Of a DNA stretch of 64,000 bases, positions 49,059 to 56,766 are shown one piece after another. Position 1 is the first letter of the stretch; each line of letters starts with the position of its first letter. Position numbers and translations under genes: made by a program. Location of the stretch: NCBI GenBank assembly GCA_049323755.1, contig JBMOPE010000016.1, forward strand, positions 1-64,000, read 5' to 3'. The stretch is from BRHc4a sp049323755 (GTDB taxonomy: Bacteria; Bacillota; Desulfotomaculia; Desulfotomaculales; Desulfocucumaceae). A model generated the notes under the pieces. It was not told where the DNA came from, made no database searches, and worked only from the letters and a program-made list of their open reading frames with translations.

Positions 49059-50519
49059 TTATTCGATAGCTTCCCAATAGGGATCCGGTTTAATATTTGC
49101 CAATACTTTAGCGTTTTCTTTTCTTTCCTTCAGGTTGTAGCTTCTAAACACTTCGATTCTATTGGTTTCCGGGGTTCCCCCGGCACAGAGGGCACTGGAC
49201 ATAAGGTATCCGGTTAACCTGGAAGCAGTCATATCCTGAACTAGATGCATCAAACGGTAACGCTCTTCTGCGGATGTACCCGCTTTACCCTGCATGTACT
49301 TTTTAACCAGGGGACCGATTTCGGGATCCTTGAAGTCAGCTTCGGTAGGCATCGTGGTTACGATACCGCCTGCTACTTCCTGCATTGTTCCTAAATGCTG
49401 CACAAATTTTAACCGGGTGTGATACAAACCGGAATTGCCGGTCAGAATATCCGGGAAACAAATACCGCTGGGGTGGATCTGCCCGAGTTTAGCTGCTGCA
49501 GTAGCACAGCCATATCCTATTTTGGCGTCAATGATCATGTCCGTAATTTTATTTCGGATATGGGCCGCCTTTTCTACCCCGTTATACTCTGCGGCAAGAG
49601 CGGTAATACCTGCCAGCATTTCGGTCCTGGCTGCAACGCAGGTCCCCTTGGCTAACCGCACATAGGAAGAGAAATAATTGATAAAAGGTTCTGTATAGTC
49701 CCACTCTCCACACATAAATACTCGTTCCCAGGGTATAAACACATTATCGAAGACTGTTAAACTTTCAACAAAACCAATTTTACATCCGATAGGGCTTTCG
49801 TAATCATGATTTTTAAGTGGCCCATGAGCCGGGCGGGTAATGAAAGTAATTCCCCTGGTGTCTGTAGGACAGGCAAAGGCAAGCGCGTACGCCTCATCCT
49901 CAGGTCCTAAAACGCGGGAGGGGGAAGCCACGAAGTAATGGGCAACCGGCGCACTGGTGGTATGGGCCTTTGCGCCATTGACTATAATACCATCCTGGCG
50001 TTTTTCGACTACCCTGAGATAAAGATCCGGATCAGGTTGTTTACTGGGACTCAAGGAGCGGTCACCTTTGGGATCCATAACTCCGAGCACAAAGCGCAAA
50101 TCATTTTTTTGAAGTTCCGCGTAGAAATTCTTAAATCTTTGATGATACTCCGTGCCTTTAGCCTGATCAATATCCCAGGTAGCCGCCCATAAGGAACCGA
50201 GTCCAATACTCATGCACATTGTACACAAATATCTCGATGAAAAAGTGTTAATAGCCTTTACCAACTGGCCAAGTTCCTCAGTGTTTTGTCTGATATGAGT
50301 CCAGAAACTAACTTTTTCATTGGTAAAAGGCGAGACATTTGTTACAAGAGCTTCATACTGCGGGTCATTGGCCCAATCGTACCCTAAAGCCATATTGTTT
50401 AAAGTTGTTCTTAAATAGGGACTTTCCAGGGTGTTCTCAATTTTTTGCCCTGCAATATACACATTGGGCTTGATATCCTTAAGACTATCAATGTATTCTT
50501 GCCTGGTTTTTATAGCCAT
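49059..50519 (-). CDS. 4-hydroxybutyryl-CoA dehydratase/HpaB-family protein
   Basis: The 486-residue protein aligns along its length with 4-hydroxybutyryl-CoA dehydratase (AbfD) and the wider 4-hydroxyphenylacetate-3-hydroxylase flavin family: MDPKGDRSLSPSKQPDPDLY, VNGAKAHTTSAPVAH, FACPTDTRGI, VFDNVFIPWERVF, GGIVTTMPTEADF. As I recall AbfD, its [4Fe-4S] cluster uses C99, C103, H292 and C299. Here the first pair reads LCTMCM (C99, C102) and the H-R-x5-C segment reads VRLAKGTC, with Val for His. It may lack the cluster and be an isomerase or oxidoreductase. A lone gene on the minus strand, 32 bp after ligase 4. Confidence 0.8.
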   Translation of the reverse strand: MAIKTRQEYIDSLKDIKPNVYIAGQKIENTLESPYLRTTLNNMALGYDWANDPQYEALVTNVSPFTNEKVSFWTHIRQNTEELGQLVKAINTFSSRYLCTMCMSIGLGSLWAATWDIDQAKGTEYHQRFKNFYAELQKNDLRFVLGVMDPKGDRSLSPSKQPDPDLYLRVVEKRQDGIIVNGAKAHTTSAPVAHYFVASPSRVLGPEDEAYALAFACPTDTRGITFITRPAHGPLKNHDYESPIGCKIGFVESLTVFDNVFIPWERVFMCGEWDYTEPFINYFSSYVRLAKGTCVAARTEMLAGITALAAEYNGVEKAAHIRNKITDMIIDAKIGYGCATAAAKLGQIHPSGICFPDILTGNSGLYHTRLKFVQHLGTMQEVAGGIVTTMPTEADFKDPEIGPLVKKYMQGKAGTSAEERYRLMHLVQDMTASRLTGYLMSSALCAGGTPETNRIEVFRSYNLKERKENAKVLANIKPDPYWEAIE

Positions 50520-50551
50520 GTTCCAAATCCACCTTATGTAATTATTTTACT

Positions 50552-52108
50552 TTACTTGGTTACAAACATGTCCTTAAGTTCTGATTTGCGAATTTTCCCC
50601 AGCGGGGTCATCGGGAATGAATCAACTATTTCAAAGGTGCGGGGGATCTTATAGTCGGCCAGCCTTTCCTTGCAGTAAGCGGCCAATATTTCCGTTGTAA
50701 GTTCAGATCCAGGCCTGGGAAGCACAAAGGCTTTTCCCACTTCACCGTAAATGCTGTCGGGAACCCCTATAACCGCTGCCAGGAGCACCCCCGGATGCTG
50801 GCACAGACAGTCCTCAATCTCCGGGGGATAAACATTATACCCGCCGGTTATGTACATTTCCTTTACACGGCCTACAATGGAAATATAGCCGTCTTTATCC
50901 ACCGACGCTATATCCCCTGTGTGCAGCCATCCGTCCTCATCCCTGCACGGGTCGATATTTCCCGGTCCCAGGTAGTAACCCGGTATAACTATATCTCCCC
51001 GCACCAGCAATTCACCGGACTCACCTTCATTAACCTGATTGCCTGACTGATTAACCACTTTATAATCTATTCCTTCCAGAGGTTTCCCCACTGTGCTAAA
51101 GATTTTGTCAGCTGCGTCAGATAAAGAGGTGGTCGTACAGAATCCCGACACCTCCGTCAGCCCGTAGCAACTCATTAAGTGACATTTCAATGTCTTTTGC
51201 AGGCTTTCCAGCAATACCGGAGGTGCCGGCGATCCACCGAAGATTACCAGGCGCAAGCTCGAAAGGTCAAATTCTTTATATAACCCGCTGGAAAGAAGCA
51301 TAGCCAACATTGTTGGCACACCGCCGGTAACCGTTATCTTTTTTTCCTGGATAGCTTGGGCATACTTCTCCGGATGAAAGGAATCCTGCAGAATAAGGGT
51401 GGAACCATGCATGAGAGAGTTAATGGCCAATATAGTGGCACCACCCACGTGATTTAAGGGCAGGGCATTCAGAAGCCTGTCGGATGGGGTAACAGCCATA
51501 GCTTTTCCAAGAGATCTGCACATGGATAATATGCTTCTGGAGTTCAGAAGCGCCGCCTTTGGCTTTCCGGTTGTTCCGGATGTGTAAATTATAAAATTTC
51601 CGTCTTCGGGGTAAACGGGTTCCGGTGGTGCCCCCTGTCCCTTTTCGGCCCAACGGTCTGTGAATTCGGTAATGGTGCAGTAGTCATCAATTTTCCGGTC
51701 GGAGTCGATAATAACCTGTTCAACTGTTTTAGGCCGTATTTTCTCAATAATTTCAAGCATATTAGTGCCGGCGAATTCCGGAGACACAACCAGCAGGCGC
51801 GGGGCAGACTGATCCATCATATAGCTCAATTCCGACTCCCTGTAACGTACATTCAGTCCCACAGTTATAACTCCCAGTCCCGATGCCCCAAGCCAGCAGG
51901 TAAGGAAATTTGCCGAGGTTGGAAGCAAAAGGGCAAGCCGGTCGCCTTTTTTCATTCCAAACCCTGCCAGAGCCTCGGAAAAACGTTTTACACGGTTCTC
52001 CAGCTGTTTGTAGGTAAGGGTGGTTTCATTAAACACCACCGCCTCGGAATCCGTGTATTTCTCTTTACCGTTGGCGATCACATCAATAACAAGCTCACTC
52101 TTTATCAA
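50552..52108 (-). CDS. Acyl-CoA ligase (AMP-forming) 4
   Basis: ATG 52108 follows AAGGGGG at a loose distance. The 518-residue ligase has FIIYTSGTTGKPKAAL (Ala for the usual Gly), MSCYGLTEVSG, LHTGDIASVDKDGYISIVGR, EMYITGGYNVYPPEIE and the Lys of TPLGKIRKSELK. It is followed by the dehydratase-like gene on the same strand, so the pair may be one operon. It has its own promoter and a LiuR-like box after the merR gene. Confidence 0.9.
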   Translation of the reverse strand: MIKSELVIDVIANGKEKYTDSEAVVFNETTLTYKQLENRVKRFSEALAGFGMKKGDRLALLLPTSANFLTCWLGASGLGVITVGLNVRYRESELSYMMDQSAPRLLVVSPEFAGTNMLEIIEKIRPKTVEQVIIDSDRKIDDYCTITEFTDRWAEKGQGAPPEPVYPEDGNFIIYTSGTTGKPKAALLNSRSILSMCRSLGKAMAVTPSDRLLNALPLNHVGGATILAINSLMHGSTLILQDSFHPEKYAQAIQEKKITVTGGVPTMLAMLLSSGLYKEFDLSSLRLVIFGGSPAPPVLLESLQKTLKCHLMSCYGLTEVSGFCTTTSLSDAADKIFSTVGKPLEGIDYKVVNQSGNQVNEGESGELLVRGDIVIPGYYLGPGNIDPCRDEDGWLHTGDIASVDKDGYISIVGRVKEMYITGGYNVYPPEIEDCLCQHPGVLLAAVIGVPDSIYGEVGKAFVLPRPGSELTTEILAAYCKERLADYKIPRTFEIVDSFPMTPLGKIRKSELKDMFVTK

Positions 52109-52126
52109 ATTTACACACCCCCTTCT

Positions 52127-52188
52127 AACGTTTACGTAAGGGTAATTATTCTGAAAATATTATACATTAATATATCCAATAGGGTCAA
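52127..52188 (-). promoter_or_regulatory. Promoter with LiuR/MerR-type box for ligase 4
   Basis: On the minus strand TTGACC (52188-52183) and TATAAT (52164-52159) are 18 bp apart. About 20 bp downstream, 52127-52140 reads AACGTTTACGTAAG on the plus strand, resembling the ACGTTTACGT-type box of LiuR-like MerR regulators of acyl-CoA catabolism. The MerR gene lies immediately upstream. Confidence 0.55.
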
Positions 52189-52189
52189 T

Positions 52190-52597
52190 TCACAAATTAC
52201 CTTCCTTTTTTCTTTTTTCCAGGATATCCAGCAGTTCGTCCCTGAAAATCATTATTTCTTCTTTAAGCATCTGCAGGTCATTGATCATCTCGTCCAGCTG
52301 ATCCAATCTTTTCTGCCCGTATTCCAGCGCTGTATATATCTGGCTGATCTCGGTTCTGTCCATGTCATACAGATTCAGCAGTTCCTTTATCTCAGCCAGG
52401 GAGAATCCAAATTTTTTCCCTCTCAGAATTATTTTCAGCCTGGCCCGGTCCCTGCTTGAATAAATCCTGTGAGAGCCGTTGGTTCTGTGAGGGCTTAAAA
52501 GCCCAACCTCTTCATAGTAGCGTATGGTTCTGACCGTGACGCCGAACTCCTCAGATAAGTCTGAAATCTGGTAAAAATCCTTTTTAGTCGCTGCCAT
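52190..52597 (-). CDS. MerR-family regulator (LiuR-like)
   Basis: ATG 52597 follows GGGAGG by 7 bases. The 135-residue protein has the MerR helix-turn-helix YQISDLSEEFGVTVRTIRYY followed by EEVGLLSPHR, then a dimerising coiled coil. It lacks metal-binding cysteines. LiuR-type MerR proteins control branched-chain and other acyl-CoA degradation genes, which suits its place before ligase 4. Confidence 0.85.
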   Translation of the reverse strand: MAATKKDFYQISDLSEEFGVTVRTIRYYEEVGLLSPHRTNGSHRIYSSRDRARLKIILRGKKFGFSLAEIKELLNLYDMDRTEISQIYTALEYGQKRLDQLDEMINDLQMLKEEIMIFRDELLDILEKRKKEGNL

Positions 52598-52764
52598 CTG
52601 TATGCCTCCCATTCCTTTTTCTATTTTCTATATTACCCTGGGATTACGTTTTATTCAACGCTTTGGGGGCATGGGCCGCCCCAGGACATTGCAAAAGCAA
52701 TGAACCGTAAAGCATGATATAATGTTTAAAGATATTGATTGTAGGAAAATGGGGGCAGCACGTC

Positions 52765-53376
52765 ATGAGCGCCGAGTCCACACTCAGCCAGCTTAGAAAA
52801 AATGAAAGAGAAGTACGGAAAAACCTAATCATTGACGCGGCAATCAGTCTTTTTGCCAGAAAGTCCTTTAAAAACACCAGCATTCGCGATATTGCCGCCG
52901 AGGCAGGAATATCCCCGGCCTCAATTTACAGGTATTTCTCAGATAGAGATGAACTTTTTGTAGAAGCCCTGCTGCGTGAAGGAAAAGATATTACCGCCAG
53001 TGTGGAAAAACTGCTTATGGAGAATGGTGATTCCTCCATTGAAAAAATTTCCGCCGTTTTTGTTGATTATTTATTGGATCACGATACTTTCTTTCAAATG
53101 ATGACCCACTTTATGATGGACGGCAATATCAGCGAAAAATCCCTGGCAAAATTCAACGAAGCCGAGCGTTATTTAATCAACGCTTTTGACGGGATATTTA
53201 TAAAAATGGGTGTAAAGGAGAATGTCAGGCTTGTTTCTCATGCCTTTTTCGCCTCACTAAACGGCATCATGATAACTTTCAGAAAATATCCCGGCCGCAG
53301 TGAGGAAGAGGTGAAAAAGCATATACATCGGCTGGCATATATTACGGCCGGCATTTTTAAGAAAGGCGCAGTATAA
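52765..53376 (+). CDS. TetR-family regulator
   Basis: ATG 52765 (MSAESTLSQLRKNEREVRKN) is preferred over the upstream GTG/ATT region. The 203-residue protein has the helix-turn-helix TSIRDIAAEAGISPASIYRY followed by FSDRDELF. It is divergent from merR and convergent with the AidB-like dehydrogenase gene. Its target is not evident. Confidence 0.8.
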   Translation: MSAESTLSQLRKNEREVRKNLIIDAAISLFARKSFKNTSIRDIAAEAGISPASIYRYFSDRDELFVEALLREGKDITASVEKLLMENGDSSIEKISAVFVDYLLDHDTFFQMMTHFMMDGNISEKSLAKFNEAERYLINAFDGIFIKMGVKENVRLVSHAFFASLNGIMITFRKYPGRSEEEVKKHIHRLAYITAGIFKKGAV

Positions 53377-53377
53377 A

Positions 53378-53700
53378 CGCCCTGCGGACGTTGCCGCTTT
53401 TGGGGGAATTGGGAATTAGGAATTGGGGTGGGCAGTCCTTAAAGCCCTACCAAGGAGAAACTTCAGGGCGGGCCTGGAATACCAACCAGCCTCCAACTTC
53501 TTGCTTCCAACATCCAAAATAGGCTGGTTTTCCCTGCCTCTATAAATGCCACCTGAGGTCCTTTTCCGGTCAAAGCTAATAAACATGCCTTAGGGCGACC
53601 CTGAAGTCACGCTTTCAAATGACATTCATGGGGTGGGGAATAGCATCTAATATCTCCCCAATTCCCAATTCCCAATTCCTGATCCCAGACCGCCACGTCC
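53378..53700. repeat. Fold-back repeat region with AATTCCC ends
   Basis: CGCCCTGCGGACGTTGCCGC (53378-53397) is the reverse complement, with one mismatch, of 18780-18799. GGGAATTGGGAATTAGGAATT (about 53405-53425) is inverted relative to CCCCAATTCCCAATTCCCAATTCC at about 53657-53680. Inner pairs such as CTTCAGGGCG with CGACCCTGAAG, and CCAGCCTCC with GGCTGG, make the whole 320 bp foldable. It encodes no gene. Confidence 0.55.
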
Positions 53701-53713
53701 GGGGTTTTGGGCA

Positions 53714-55333
53714 TCAGCTGTTATAACTGATTATATCCGCTGGCCCCACCTCAGCCAGCGCATGTTCCTGGTAGGCCCTGAAGAGGCTGTGGCACAGTTC
53801 TTCCCACCGGCCTGCGGCCTCCATGGCCTTCTCGCCCGGGGTGAAGATGGGTTCTGCCAGAAGTTCCTTGATTTGTGAAGAAAAATGTTCCAATAAATCC
53901 TTTGGGGAGCCTTCAAGTATGCCGGCAGCAAATTCCGCCGGGTCGCACCACTCCGACGCCCTTTGCAAATCTCTATAAATCTGAGTCAGTAGGACGTTTC
54001 GCGGACCCTCCCAGAGTTCGTTCACCGCAGCGTCACGGAATAATCTCGGCAGTGAGGAGAATTCTTCCATTACACCGTGCCCGCCAAAAACGCTCATGGC
54101 CTTTCGGATTACATCTACGGCATCGTGGGCAGTAACAATCTTTTGCAGCAGTATTAATTCTCTCAGGATGAACCGCTTTTTCCTCATCTCCAATGGCTCG
54201 GACGAATTTAGCCCGGGCTGGAGCTTGCTGCCCAGGCTGACAAAAAGGTCGTACAGCTTAAAAGCGCCGGCGGTAGACCTTTTTGCGGTTTCAACCAGGT
54301 CATTGACCTGGCGTGCCGCCATCGGGAACTGGCCAATTTTAAAACCGAAAACGTCTCTGAACCGGCTGTACATAAGTGCTTCCCTTGCGGCCCTAAGCAT
54401 TGCGGCAGCACTTGAAATTCCTACGGAGATCCGGGATAATGTCAGAACTATGCCTACAGCACTGGCAACTCCACGGTCAACGGGGCCCACGGCATAGGCA
54501 ACTGCTCCCCGGTAGTCCACTTCCGCCGTTGGCAGCTCTGAAGTCCCCATCTTCCATTTCAGCCGGTTTATAACATAACCGTTCCTGCGCTCTCCGGCCT
54601 TATCGCCGGGAAGCCAGGACGGAACCACAAATGTTCCCACCTTTTCACTGCCGGACACCTTGGCGGTGACAACCGCGTAGTCGGCCTGCATTGCCGAGCA
54701 GAAAAACTTATTCCCATACAGCCTGTAGGCTTTGCCGTCGGGCACCGCCTCGATGAGATTGGCAGGAATGTCTGAACCTCCCTGTATTTCCGACATGAAT
54801 TGGGCGCCAATGCCGAAGTCGCCGTCTATGCCTTCCTTGCAGTGCAGGAGTATATTGTTCAGCTCAGGAACTCTGTTATCAGGGTAATGCTCGATCAGGG
54901 CTATCAAACCTTCGGTACAGGCAAGGGGGCATATTACTCCGGCTTCGCCGATTTGGTTGAGCAGGAAAAGTTTGACGAAATGTTCCCAGGCTGTTGTCTT
55001 TTCAGAGAACAGGCCCTGTGAAAAGATTTCTTTTTCAAGTATGCGTGTTTCAAATGGCCGTACTATTCTGTCTATTCTGTGGTCGTGGGCATCATAATGC
55101 AACATGTAAGGGCGGGCTTCCGGCCTGGCAATAGTGTCGGCAAGGTCTCTCCATCTGAAGGAGACTTTGGGCGAAAATTCCAAAAGAGTTTTATTCAGAC
55201 TTTCCCATTCGTTATAGGCATATTTTTTTACGATCTTTTGCAGAAACGGATCATCCCGGTAAAAATCAAAGCTGTTCCTCTTTTCCAGAAATTCATCAAA
55301 GGAATACGGGTTGTCCCGATTGGGCAGGCTCAT
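53714..55333 (-). CDS. AidB-like acyl-CoA dehydrogenase
   Basis: The 539-residue flavoprotein is longer than ordinary acyl-CoA dehydrogenases and matches the AidB-like subgroup: GAQFMSEIQGGSDIPANLIE in the FAD loop, RLYGNKFFCSA, VFGGHGVMEEFSSLPRLFRD and the catalytic Glu region VNELWEGPRNVLLTQI. The extra length is an N-terminal helical domain. It could be a true dehydrogenase for branched or aromatic acyl-CoA, or an AidB-type protective protein. Monocistronic, with a palindrome-bearing promoter. Confidence 0.85.
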   Translation of the reverse strand: MSLPNRDNPYSFDEFLEKRNSFDFYRDDPFLQKIVKKYAYNEWESLNKTLLEFSPKVSFRWRDLADTIARPEARPYMLHYDAHDHRIDRIVRPFETRILEKEIFSQGLFSEKTTAWEHFVKLFLLNQIGEAGVICPLACTEGLIALIEHYPDNRVPELNNILLHCKEGIDGDFGIGAQFMSEIQGGSDIPANLIEAVPDGKAYRLYGNKFFCSAMQADYAVVTAKVSGSEKVGTFVVPSWLPGDKAGERRNGYVINRLKWKMGTSELPTAEVDYRGAVAYAVGPVDRGVASAVGIVLTLSRISVGISSAAAMLRAAREALMYSRFRDVFGFKIGQFPMAARQVNDLVETAKRSTAGAFKLYDLFVSLGSKLQPGLNSSEPLEMRKKRFILRELILLQKIVTAHDAVDVIRKAMSVFGGHGVMEEFSSLPRLFRDAAVNELWEGPRNVLLTQIYRDLQRASEWCDPAEFAAGILEGSPKDLLEHFSSQIKELLAEPIFTPGEKAMEAAGRWEELCHSLFRAYQEHALAEVGPADIISYNS

Positions 55334-55380
55334 TTCACAAGCACTCCTTTCGTGAGTTATTTATTATATTCGTTAATTGG

Positions 55381-55432
55381 ATAATAGCAAACACTGTTTA
55401 CATGTGTCAACGGTTGTTATTGTTGTAAACAG
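55381..55432 (-). promoter_or_regulatory. Promoter of the AidB-like gene with TetR-type operator
   Basis: On the minus strand TTGACA (55410-55405) and TATTAT (55386-55381) are 18 bp apart. CTGTTTACA (55394-55402), in the spacer, and TGTAAACAG (55424-55432), just upstream, form a 9-bp perfect inverted repeat. The TetR gene at 55733 is a likely binder. Confidence 0.7.
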
Positions 55433-55502
55433 TATTTTTATAGAGGCAATTTACTATTATGAAACGATAAAAAGCCCGTTATTTATTGCCCAAAAGAGGG
55501 AA

Positions 55503-55540
55503 AAGCCGCTTAAAACTTGATGCTTTAAGTGGCTTTCCTA
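55503..55540. repeat. Hairpin of uncertain role
   Basis: AAAGCCGCTTAAAAC and GCTTTAAGTGGCTTT form an imperfect stem. No T-run follows on either strand at the right distance. TTCACACGTATA follows at 55546-55557, the same string found beside the IS605-like hairpin at 418-429, so it may be a degenerate IS end. Confidence 0.35.
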
Positions 55541-55568
55541 TTGCGTTCACACGTATATTCATTGAAAG

Positions 55569-55625
55569 TATTTGTCGGAGACGATAATATTATGGTAATA
55601 TTCACTAAGGTTTAGGTATTTTGCT
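55569..55625 (+). mobile_element. Second copy of the tnsA leader
   Basis: About 57 bp (TATTTGTCG, then GATAATATTATGGTAATATT and CACTAAG) match 2641-2697, the leader directly before tnsA. Identity is about three in four overall, with ATATTATGGTAATATTCACTAA exact apart from its edges. No tns gene follows here. It is probably a relic of a related Tn7-like insertion. Confidence 0.6.
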
Positions 55626-55732
55626 ATAACCTGTCTTATATGGATAATCAGGCATTCGCCTGTCCCGGCCAATGATTTTCAGAGACCGGCATTAATTATA
55701 AATCTTTTAAGATTTGAGAGGTGCCCCCGGTA

Positions 55733-56359
55733 ATGCAAAACGGAACACTATCGAGGAGAGAAAGGAAGAGACAGTCTCAAAAGGAGCAGTATCTTCTGGC
55801 GGCCAACAGGCTTTTCAGAGAAAAAGGCTTTGAGAAAACGTCGGTTGAGGATATATCGGAGGCGGTAGACATGGGGGTAGGGAGCTTTTATTACTACTTC
55901 CTGAGCAAAGAGGATCTGCTGGCAAACATATTATTGCAAAGGATAAAAGATCTGAAAAGGAATTATCAACAGGCCCGGGACAAGAGTGGTTCATTAAGGG
56001 AAGGCGTAAATAAGTGTGGCTGGCTGTACGTGGATTTTCATGGAAAATATGGGCCGTATATGGATATTGTAAGCGCTGTCCGGCAAGGCCACAGAAAGGC
56101 CAATATTGATCAAACAACAATGGAAGCCATATACCGGGAAACATGGGAGTGTGTGGTTGTTTACAAAACTATTTACGAAAAATATGGAACTCCAGGGGCC
56201 TGGAAAGAAATAAACCTCGAGGATGTATCATTAGCAAGCTGGGCGCTTACAATAGGTGTTGCGTACATTAAACAGCAGTTTTTATCATCTTTTCCGCAGC
56301 TGGATATAGATAGGATTATGGAAACGGCAACGGATATGGTTTTGTTGGGAAAGGATTAG
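55733..56359 (+). CDS. TetR-family regulator
   Basis: ATG 55733 follows GAGAGGTG. The 208-residue protein has the helix-turn-helix TSVEDISEAVDMGVGSFYYY followed by FLSKEDLL. It lies divergent from the AidB-like dehydrogenase gene, whose promoter carries a 9-bp inverted repeat. A terminator follows it, so it is separate from the CODH operon. Confidence 0.82.
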   Translation: MQNGTLSRRERKRQSQKEQYLLAANRLFREKGFEKTSVEDISEAVDMGVGSFYYYFLSKEDLLANILLQRIKDLKRNYQQARDKSGSLREGVNKCGWLYVDFHGKYGPYMDIVSAVRQGHRKANIDQTTMEAIYRETWECVVVYKTIYEKYGTPGAWKEINLEDVSLASWALTIGVAYIKQQFLSSFPQLDIDRIMETATDMVLLGKD

Positions 56360-56415
56360 CGGTTTAGGGTTTATCCGGAGAAGAGGCAAATTTAAAAATA
56401 GGTGTCTTTATTTAT

Positions 56416-56440
56416 GGAGGGATAAACCCTCCTTTTTTCT
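56416..56440 (+). terminator. Terminator after the TetR gene
   Basis: GGAGGG and CCCTCC form a stem around ATAAA, followed by TTTTTTCTTT. Confidence 0.85.
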
Positions 56441-56527
56441 TTATATAGCTATGAAATCGAGTATACTGTGCTGCCTGCCGGCGCCTGCTGTTCATTTCAA
56501 AACTTGGAGTAACGGCGAGGGAGTGGC

Positions 56528-56556
56528 TTGACAATCTGCAAAAAATGAATTACATT
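56528..56556 (+). promoter_or_regulatory. Likely promoter of the CODH/ACS genes
   Basis: TTGACA (56528-56533) and TACATT (56551-56556) are 17 bp apart. A leader of about 200 nt with no clear gene follows to the acsA start. Confidence 0.45.
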
Positions 56557-56766
56557 CGAATATAGAATGATATACTAATTTTACTCTAAGCACAGTAGCC
56601 ATATTAAAAAAGCAGATTGTTTACAGAAGTAACGGTTCGGTGAAAAGAAAACAAAAATAAAAATAAGGGAAGGTGAGACGGGATTTATTAACTCGGCACA
56701 AAAATTTTTAACCAGTCAGCTAATGTATAGTGTTGGTGCAAATGTAATGTTTAAGGAGGTAGAGCA

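Noticed and set aside
49059..50519. True 4-hydroxybutyryl-CoA dehydratase
   Set aside because: The expected His ligand is Val and the Cys spacing differs, and no 4-hydroxybutyrate dehydrogenase or succinate semialdehyde genes are nearby. It is kept only as a family relative.
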